Source: Dehalococcoidales bacterium
Lineage (GTDB): Bacteria; Chloroflexota; Dehalococcoidia; E44-bin15
Length of the DNA: 10,501 bases
NCBI GenBank assembly: GCA_030615555.1
Contig: JAUWZB010000020.1
Coordinates: 1 to 10,501 of the forward strand
Reading direction: 5' to 3'
Made by a program: the position numbers and the translations under genes. The notes below the pieces were generated by a model. The model made no database searches. It worked only from the letters and a program-made list of their open reading frames with translations, and was not told where the DNA came from. Positions 5,623 through 10,501 of this stretch are shown here, in pieces (position 1 is the first letter of the stretch; each line of letters begins with the position of its first letter).

Positions 5623-5977
5623 TATCAGTTTCTTCGCTACTGGTGACCTCTTTCATCAGATGGAGCACCTGAGCCCCCCGCTCGATGGAATCGTCCTTAT
5701 AAAAGCTCAGCAGGGGCGTGCGGCGCAATGAGAGGCGCCCCCGCAGCTCCCTGTAGAGGAAGCCCGAGGCGGAGGCCAAACCCTCCATCGCCCTCTTCTC
5801 CTCCTCATCGCTGCCCATGATGCTGATAAAAACCTTGGCATATCTCAGGTCCGGGGAGGTATCTACCCGGGTCACCGTTAGAAAGCAGCCAAGTCTCGGG
5901 TCTTTAATCTGGCGGCGAAGCAGTTCGCTGATCTCCTCTCGGATCAGGTCGTTAAGCCGCTCGGTGCGCCTGGTCAT
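5612..5977 (-). CDS. rbfA: 30S ribosome-binding factor RbfA
   Basis: KH-like protein that binds immature 30S subunits and helps 16S rRNA 5'-end maturation, also important for cold adaptation in well-studied bacteria. The 121 residues are near the family norm. Visible motifs are the N-terminal RRTERLNDLIREEISELLRR helix, IKDPRLGCFLTVTRV, the DLRYAKVFISIMG strand and the RRTPLLSFYKDDSIERG segment that ends the KH fold. A short acidic tail (SSEETDIEH) follows. The ATG lies two bases after the infB stop with AAAGGAAAGGA upstream. Its 3' end overlaps truB, as is common for this gene pair. Confidence 0.96.
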   Translation of the reverse strand: MTRRTERLNDLIREEISELLRRQIKDPRLGCFLTVTRVDTSPDLRYAKVFISIMGSDEEEKRAMEGLASASGFLYRELRGRLSLRRTPLLSFYKDDSIERGAQVLHLMKEVTSSEETDIEH

Positions 5978-5979
5978 CC

Positions 5980-7824
5980 CTAAGTCCTTTCCTTTCTGTA
6001 GAGCTCGATGATGTCGCCGACCTCAAGGTCGCTGTATCCCTCGATGCCCATGCCGCACTCAAAGCCGCTGGCGACCTCTTTGACATCGTCCTTAAACCGC
6101 CTTAGACTAGAGACGTTGGATTCAAAGATCACCTCACCCTGGCGTATGATCCTGGCCAGCGCCCCCCGGGTTATCTTGCCATCGGTGACATATACCCCAG
6201 CCACCGTGCCCCCTCGGGCGGAAAAGATGGCTCGCACCTCGGCGTGCCCTTCTACCACTTCGATGTAGGTGGGCTCTAGCATCCCCTTCATCGCCTTTTC
6301 CATATCGTCCACCAGGTTATAGATTACCTCATAGCAGTGGATGTCTACCCCCTCGCTGTCGGCAAGCTGCCTGGCCCCAGGCTCTGGGCGGGTATTAAAC
6401 CCGAGGATGATCCCGTTAGAGGCGAGGGCAAGGAGCACATCGCTCTCGGTGATGCTCCCGCTGCCCGAGTGGAGGATATTCACCTTGACCTCGTCGATGG
6501 TGAGGCGCTCTAGGGAGGTTTTTATCGGTTCGATGCTCCCCTGGACATCGGTCTTTAAGATGATATTAAGTTCCTTCACCCCGCCATCACGAATTTGAGA
6601 GAAGAGGTTGCTCAAGCTAAGGGGTGTAGTCGTTATCAAGGCAAGCCTTTTCTCCTCCTGGCGCTTTTGGGCCAGGGTGCGCGCCTCCTTTTCAGTGGCG
6701 GTCACGGTGAGGGTATCGCCAGCCTGGGGAACGCTCTCCAGTCCCAGGATCTCGACAGGGCTCGCCGGCTCCGCCTTTCTGAGGTGCTTACCCTTGTCGT
6801 TGAACATTGCCTTTGCCTTGCCCCATGTATCGCCCACAAGGAAGGGGTCGCCCACCTTTAGGGTGCCCGTCTGGATGAGCACAGTGGCCAGCGCACCCTT
6901 GGTCTTATCCAGCTTTGCCTCAATGACCACGCCCACGGCACGGCGCTCCGGGTTTGCTTTGAGGTCCTCGAGCTCGGCCACGACGAGCAGGTTCTCCAAG
7001 AGGTCCGAGATCCCCTCCCGCTTTTTTGCTGAGACCGGGACGCAAACCACCTCGCCGCCCCACTCCTCGATAAGCAGCTCATGGTCGGCAAGCTGCTGCT
7101 TCACGCGCTGCAGGTTGGCATCTGGCTTATCTATCTTGTTGATGGCAACTACAATAGGCACACCGGCGGCGCGCGCGTGGGCGATGGCCTCTAAGGTTTG
7201 GGGCATTACTCCATCGTCGGCGGCGACCACCAGGATGGCAATATCCGTTACCTGAGCCCCGCGCGCCCGCATCGCAGTAAAGGCTTCGTGCCCTGGGGTG
7301 TCGAGGAAGGTGATCTTTTGACCGTGGATATCTACTTGATAGGCGCCAATATGCTGGGTGATCTCGCCTACCTCGGTAGCGGCCACGTTGGTCTCACGGA
7401 TGGCATCGAGAAGTTTGGTTTTACCGTGGTCTACATGCCCCATGATGGTGATTACTGGGGGGCGGGGCTTTTGCACACTGGTATCATCCTCCTGAAACCG
7501 CTGGTACTTTTTAGTTTTCGCCCCTCGTCCTTTCTCCTCCAGCACCTCATAGCCAAGATCCGAGGCTATAATCGCTGCCGTATCGTGGTCGATAACCTGG
7601 TTAATGTTGGCCATGATGCTGTTTCTCATCAGTTGCTTGATCACCTCTACGGCGCTCACTTCGATGAGATCGGCGAATTGCTTCACGGTGAGGGACGGGG
7701 GGATCTTGACGCGTTGCTTCCCCTCCGCTTTGGTAGCGACAGTTGTATCCTCATACGGCGCTGCCTTAGCGACTTTGCGCCTTTTTGGAGCCGGCCTCGC
7801 CGTATTTCGTCTTCTTGCACCCAT
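5980..7824 (-). CDS. infB: Translation initiation factor IF-2
   Basis: GTPase that brings initiator fMet-tRNA to the 30S subunit and promotes subunit joining. G-domain motifs are all present: GHVDHGKT (129-136), DTPGHE (175-180), NKID (229-232) and SAK (265-267). Domain II follows (about 300-390), then the IF2 core domain 3 (RDGGVKELNIILKTDVQGS) and the C-terminal tRNA-binding beta-barrel (RAIFSARGGTVAGVYVTDGKI to the end). At 614 residues it is a short form. The N-terminal part is only about 120 residues, with an Arg/Lys-rich start and one IF2-N module (about 42-95), lacking the long linker of enterobacterial IF2. The ATG lies 9 bases after the rnpM stop. Tight spacing puts it in the nusA operon. 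Confidence 0.98.
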   Translation of the reverse strand: MGARRRNTARPAPKRRKVAKAAPYEDTTVATKAEGKQRVKIPPSLTVKQFADLIEVSAVEVIKQLMRNSIMANINQVIDHDTAAIIASDLGYEVLEEKGRGAKTKKYQRFQEDDTSVQKPRPPVITIMGHVDHGKTKLLDAIRETNVAATEVGEITQHIGAYQVDIHGQKITFLDTPGHEAFTAMRARGAQVTDIAILVVAADDGVMPQTLEAIAHARAAGVPIVVAINKIDKPDANLQRVKQQLADHELLIEEWGGEVVCVPVSAKKREGISDLLENLLVVAELEDLKANPERRAVGVVIEAKLDKTKGALATVLIQTGTLKVGDPFLVGDTWGKAKAMFNDKGKHLRKAEPASPVEILGLESVPQAGDTLTVTATEKEARTLAQKRQEEKRLALITTTPLSLSNLFSQIRDGGVKELNIILKTDVQGSIEPIKTSLERLTIDEVKVNILHSGSGSITESDVLLALASNGIILGFNTRPEPGARQLADSEGVDIHCYEVIYNLVDDMEKAMKGMLEPTYIEVVEGHAEVRAIFSARGGTVAGVYVTDGKITRGALARIIRQGEVIFESNVSSLRRFKDDVKEVASGFECGMGIEGYSDLEVGDIIELYRKERT

Positions 7825-7833
7825 TTAACCCCA

Positions 7834-8136
7834 CTAACTAGGGAGCATCTCCCCGTACTGAGCAAGCCCCCTTCGGCCCTCCGCGGTGATCTTCATCCGC
7901 AAGGCTCGGTCGAGGTGCTCCCGTTTCAGCCCTGCCTCCCAGCAGGTTTTTACTTTACATAAATAGACCCCTCGGCCGGCTCTCTTCCCTGTAGGGTCGA
8001 TCGCCACGCCACCGCTTTCGGTGCGCACAATGCGGATAAGCTCCCGCTTCGGTTTTATCTCGCGGCAGCCGATGCAGGTGCGCTCTGGCACGTGTTTCGG
8101 TCGCGGATGCTTCTTTCTCTGGGATGTGGTGGTCAT
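7834..8136 (-). CDS. rnpM: RnpM (YlxR, DUF448) RNA-binding protein
   Basis: Small YlxR-family protein of 100 residues, between nusA and infB as in many bacteria. The family in Bacillus subtilis is reported to bind RNase P RNA and modulate RNase P activity. The signature is clear: RTCIGCR (19-25), KRELIRIVR (30-38), IDPTGKRAGRGVYLC (46-60) and KTCWEAGL (63-70). Four cysteines (21, 24, 60, 65) are present. The N-terminus is basic (QRKKHPRPKH). The ATG lies 5 bases after the nusA stop. The ribosomal-protein-like ylxQ gene that often follows is absent here; infB comes directly after. Confidence 0.93.
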   Translation of the reverse strand: MTTTSQRKKHPRPKHVPERTCIGCREIKPKRELIRIVRTESGGVAIDPTGKRAGRGVYLCKVKTCWEAGLKREHLDRALRMKITAEGRRGLAQYGEMLPS

Positions 8137-8141
8137 CTTTA

Positions 8142-9527
8142 TTACAGTTCCTCGAGCTCCTCTTCATCGATATGGACTTTCGGGGCGCGGCGCGCCTTCT
8201 TTGGCTTGGCCACGCCTCTTATCTTGTCTTCATCTTTTTTCACCTTTGCCTTGCCCTTCTTTGCCTTTTTATCGGGCTTAGCCGCTCCCGCTGTGATGAT
8301 GTCCTCGGCAAAGCGAAGCTGAGGGGCTGGCTCGGCAACCAGCGTTTCTGCTATCGGTGCCGCCTCCTCTTCTTCCTCAGTCGCCGGGGTAACAGGCTGC
8401 TCCAGTGCTACCAGCTCTTCGGGTTCCTCTACTAAGGCTTCCTCTAGGGGAGGAGGCTGTTCCACGAGCGCCGCCTCCTCCGCCTCAGCGACTGAGGCGC
8501 TCTTGATGTCGATTCGCCATCCGGTGAGCCTGGCAGCGAGCCGGGCATTCTGTCCCTCTCTGCCGATGGCGAGGGATAATTGGCGGTCGGGCACCACTAC
8601 CGTGGCCACCTTCTCCTCGCTATTGACCGCAACGCTCACCACCGGAGCGGGGCTCAAGGCATTGGCGATGAAGGTCGCTGGGTCGGGATGCCACTCCACA
8701 ATATCGATCTTTTCCCCGTTTAGTTCGTTAACAATGTTTTGGATTCTGATACCGCGCAGCCCGACGCAGGAGCCGATGGGATCGATGCCCGGTTGCCGCG
8801 TCGCGACGGCGATCTTGCTCCGATATCCCGCTTCCCGGGCAATGGACTTGAGCTCTATGATGCCGCTGTGGATCTCCGGGATCTCCAGCTCGAGGAGGCG
8901 ACGCAGCAGGTTTCGATGGGTACGCGATACTAAGACCTGAGGCCCTCTACCCGTGCGGTGCACCTCCATAATGTATGCCTTGATCCTTTGCCCCATCCGA
9001 TAATGCTCGGTGCGCACCTGCTCCGAGGTGGGAAGGATGCCCTCAGTCCTTCCCAGGTCGAGGATGATCTGCCTGGGCTCGATTCGCTGCACAATCCCGG
9101 TGACGATCTCACTCTCGCGATCGGAGAACTCCTCGAAGACGAGTTCCCGCTCCGCCTCGCGCAGGCGCTGGAGCACCACTTGCTTCGCTGTCTGAGCGGC
9201 GATCCGCCCGGCATTTTGGGGGGTGGCCTCCACCATGAGGTCTTCACCAAGCTGAGCGGCCTTGTTTATTTTTTTCGCCTCATCCAGCGATAGCTCACGG
9301 CGGGGATCGGTTACCGTCTCCACCACTGTCTTCTGAGCGAACACGGTTACCTTACCCGTGTCGGGATTGACCTTCACCGAGATATTCTGGGTTGCTGCGA
9401 AGCTGTTTTTCCGGAATGCGGAAACTAAGGCAGCCTCCACCACCTCCAGCACTACCTCCCGAGACAGGTTCTTCTCGGCAGCAAGCTGGGTGATGGCGAG
9501 CATGAATTCACTCTTCGTCTTGGCCAA
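8142..9527 (-). CDS. nusA: Transcription termination/antitermination factor NusA
   Basis: RNA polymerase-associated factor that controls pausing, termination and antitermination. Of 461 residues, 1-130 form the NusA N-terminal domain. An S1 domain follows (about 137-200, ending VLVSRTHRNLLRRL), then KH1 with IGSCVGLRGIRIQNIVNEL (251-269) and KH2 with LSLAIGREGQNARLAARLTGW (318-338). There are no acidic-repeat helix-hairpin-helix domains as in E. coli. Instead residues 350-461 are low complexity: Glu/Ala/Pro-rich, then a Lys-rich block (KPDKKAKKGKAKVKKDEDK), ending in an acidic tail (DEEELEEL). The TTG start is set by AGGAGG five bases upstream. First gene of the operon, with a promoter and hairpin in its leader. 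No rimP precedes it. Confidence 0.97.
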   Translation of the reverse strand: MAKTKSEFMLAITQLAAEKNLSREVVLEVVEAALVSAFRKNSFAATQNISVKVNPDTGKVTVFAQKTVVETVTDPRRELSLDEAKKINKAAQLGEDLMVEATPQNAGRIAAQTAKQVVLQRLREAERELVFEEFSDRESEIVTGIVQRIEPRQIILDLGRTEGILPTSEQVRTEHYRMGQRIKAYIMEVHRTGRGPQVLVSRTHRNLLRRLLELEIPEIHSGIIELKSIAREAGYRSKIAVATRQPGIDPIGSCVGLRGIRIQNIVNELNGEKIDIVEWHPDPATFIANALSPAPVVSVAVNSEEKVATVVVPDRQLSLAIGREGQNARLAARLTGWRIDIKSASVAEAEEAALVEQPPPLEEALVEEPEELVALEQPVTPATEEEEEAAPIAETLVAEPAPQLRFAEDIITAGAAKPDKKAKKGKAKVKKDEDKIRGVAKPKKARRAPKVHIDEEELEEL

Positions 9528-9528
9528 G

Positions 9529-9538
9529 TTCCCCTCCT
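9529..9538 (-). promoter_or_regulatory. nusA ribosome binding site (TTG start)
   Basis: AGGAGGGG (9538-9531) lies five bases (from AGGAGG) before the nusA TTG at 9527-9525 and decides that start over the ATG at 9503. Its GGGGAA part (9534-9529) is fully complementary to UUCCCC in the leader at 9559-9554, so the site can be masked by a helix that cannot coexist with the leader terminator stem. Confidence 0.7.
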
Positions 9539-9545
9539 ATACAAC

Positions 9546-9571
9546 AAAAAAGTGGGGAATGACACCCACTT
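9546..9571 (-). terminator. Intrinsic terminator/attenuator hairpin in the nusA leader
   Basis: On the minus strand AAGUGGG (9571-9565) pairs perfectly with CCCACUU (9556-9550) around an 8-base loop, and the 3' arm runs into a U-tract (UUUU, then GUUG). It lies downstream of the predicted nusA promoter and ends six bases before the nusA ribosome binding site. Transcripts from that promoter and any readthrough from proS must both pass it. It may end the proS transcript, attenuate nusA, or both. The 7-bp stem is modest, so termination may be partial. Confidence 0.65.
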
Positions 9572-9595
9572 CGTTCCGTCACTTTATGCAGCGTT

Positions 9596-9624
9596 AGTAT
9601 AGCATAACTGAGGCGAAGATGCAA
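9596..9624 (-). promoter_or_regulatory. Sigma-70-type promoter of the nusA operon
   Basis: TTGCAT (9624-9619) and TATACT (9601-9596) are separated by exactly 17 bases on the minus strand, in the 110-base gap after proS. Initiation near 9589 would give a leader of about 62 bases holding the terminator-like hairpin and the ribosome binding site. The match to consensus is good at both hexamers, and no competing promoter is evident in the gap. Confidence 0.7.
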
Positions 9625-9637
9625 CCCCTGAGCGAGG

Positions 9638-10501
9638 CTATTTCAGGGAAAGCATCGCCCTGAGTCTCCCGCTCACCCCTTCCAGAGGCACGAGCGCTGT
9701 CTCTTTCTCCCGTCTCATCTTCATCTCCACGCTCCCGGCCCTCAGGGTTCTGGAGCTGAGGACAACTCTTAGCGGCATGCCGAGAAGGTCGGCGTCGTTG
9801 AGTTTTACGCCGGGCGATTCCGCACGGTCGTCGAAAAGCACCTCCAGTCCCTCCCGCGTAAGCTCGGCATAGAGGCTTTCCGATGTTGAGGCCACCGCTT
9901 CGTTGTCCAGGGATAGCGGGCAGAGGTGAACCTGATAGGGGGCGATGGGGGTGGGCCAGATGATACCGTTTTCATCGTGATGCTGCTCGATGGCAGCGGC
10001 GAGGAGCCGCCCGATGCCGATGCCGTAGCAACCCATAAGGATGGGGCGTGCCACCCCATTGCGGTGGAGGAAGGTGGCTCCCATTCGTTCGCTGAAGAAG
10101 GTGCCCAGCTTGAAGATATGCCCCACCTCGATGCCTCTGGTAGCGAGGAGCTTGGCGCCGCACTTGGGGCAGCCCTCGCCGGCCTGGGCGGTGGCGATGT
10201 CTACTATCAGGTCGACGGCGAAATCGCGCGGGTAGTTAACATTTCTCATGTGCGTATCGGGCTTATTTGCCCCGGCAACAAGGTTCGCCTCCAGGGTTAT
10301 CGAGGGGTCGGCAACCCGCTTGATCCCGCTGAGTTCTAAGGGAGAGGCGGAGCCCGCCACCAGGCCCACGCTCGTTACCTCCTCCTCGGTGGCGAGGCGC
10401 AACTCATGGCAGCCGAGGGCGTTTTTCAGCTTCACCTCATTTACCTCGAGGTCGCCCCTGATGGCGACGAAGACGACTTCCCCATCGGCGGCATAGAATA
10501 C
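9638..10501 (-). CDS. proS: Prolyl-tRNA synthetase, C-terminal 287 residues (cut by window edge)
   Basis: Class II aminoacyl-tRNA synthetase that charges tRNA-Pro. The open frame continues to the window edge with no start needed inside; the N-terminal part with class II motifs 1 and 2 lies beyond 10501. The visible part begins within the bacterial insertion (INS, YbaK-like) editing domain (DGEVVFVAIRGDLEVNEVKLKNALG). It returns to the catalytic core with C-x2-C (GCPKCG), VGHIFKLGTFFSERMGA and class II motif 3 (GIGIGRLLAAAIEQHHDENG). It ends in the anticodon-binding domain (IAPYQVHLCPL to GMPLRVVLSSRTL). This is the bacterial-type (prokaryote-like) ProRS architecture. The stop TAG lies 110 bases upstream of nusA. 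That gap carries a promoter for nusA, so the two genes are probably separate transcription units. Confidence 0.95.
   Translation of the reverse strand, partial: VFYAADGEVVFVAIRGDLEVNEVKLKNALGCHELRLATEEEVTSVGLVAGSASPLELSGIKRVADPSITLEANLVAGANKPDTHMRNVNYPRDFAVDLIVDIATAQAGEGCPKCGAKLLATRGIEVGHIFKLGTFFSERMGATFLHRNGVARPILMGCYGIGIGRLLAAAIEQHHDENGIIWPTPIAPYQVHLCPLSLDNEAVASTSESLYAELTREGLEVLFDDRAESPGVKLNDADLLGMPLRVVLSSRTLRAGSVEMKMRREKETALVPLEGVSGRLRAMLSLK

Noticed and set aside
6608..7962. Long plus-strand open frames (215 and 254 codons) opposite infB and rnpM
   Set aside because: They mirror conserved infB/rnpM codons, have Ser/Arg-rich or patternless translations and no ribosome binding site; shadows of the real genes.
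9508..9582. Possible 24-residue leader peptide beginning with GTG in the nusA leader
   Set aside because: It has no Shine-Dalgarno site, no run of a regulatory amino acid, and simply overlaps the hairpin and nusA start; chance frame.
1..10501. CRISPR array, insertion sequences, tRNA/rRNA genes or prophage features
   Set aside because: No regularly spaced repeats, transposase motifs, terminal inverted repeats, att-like duplications or RNA gene signatures were seen; nearly all bases fall in housekeeping or metabolic genes.

Overview
The window reads as a chromosomal segment of a bacterium in or near the Dehalococcoidia (phylum Chloroflexota), at roughly 55-57% GC judged by eye. That placement is inferred. 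It rests on the gene order proS-nusA-rnpM-infB-rbfA-truB with no rimP between proS and nusA, a short IF2 of about 614 residues, a 46-residue DUF5679-type double-CxxC protein typical of that group, and an Ino1/PimA-like inositol-lipid cassette. There are no rRNA or tRNA genes, CRISPR arrays or insertion sequences, and no gap between genes exceeds about 110 bases. The dense coding and conserved housekeeping genes point to core chromosome.

Layout. (1) 1-75, plus strand: the last 24 codons of an unidentified membrane protein, converging on its neighbour with a 4-base gap. (2) 80-3749, minus strand: an apparent four-gene inositol-phospholipid operon, transcribed as ino1 (myo-inositol-1-phosphate synthase), a PHP-domain phosphoesterase, a PimA-like GT4 glycosyltransferase and a CDP-alcohol phosphatidyltransferase. 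(3) 3790-4455, plus strand: a second, divergent PHP phosphoesterase, with a compact promoter region shared with ino1. (4) 4510-4650, minus strand: the 46-residue zinc-ribbon-like protein, behind a near-consensus sigma-70 promoter. (5) 4729-9527, minus strand: the translation/transcription operon nusA-rnpM-infB-rbfA-truB, with a promoter and an intrinsic-terminator-like hairpin in its leader. (6) 9638-10501, minus strand: the C-terminal 287 residues of prolyl-tRNA synthetase, cut by the window edge.

How the genes fit together. Ino1 makes inositol 1-phosphate from glucose 6-phosphate. The CDP-alcohol phosphatidyltransferase would join it to CDP-diacylglycerol to give phosphatidylinositol phosphate. 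A phosphatase is then needed to yield phosphatidylinositol, and the PimA-like enzyme could add mannose. No classical phosphatase for that step is visible, which makes the embedded PHP protein (and possibly the divergent one) a candidate. The other operon groups transcription elongation/termination (NusA), IF2, 30S maturation (RbfA), tRNA psi55 (TruB) and RnpM.

The most notable points are an apparent CTG start codon for the embedded PHP gene, the nusA leader in which a terminator hairpin and a Shine-Dalgarno-masking helix compete, and the inositol-lipid cassette with its candidate phosphatase. I see no clear evidence of an entirely new system.
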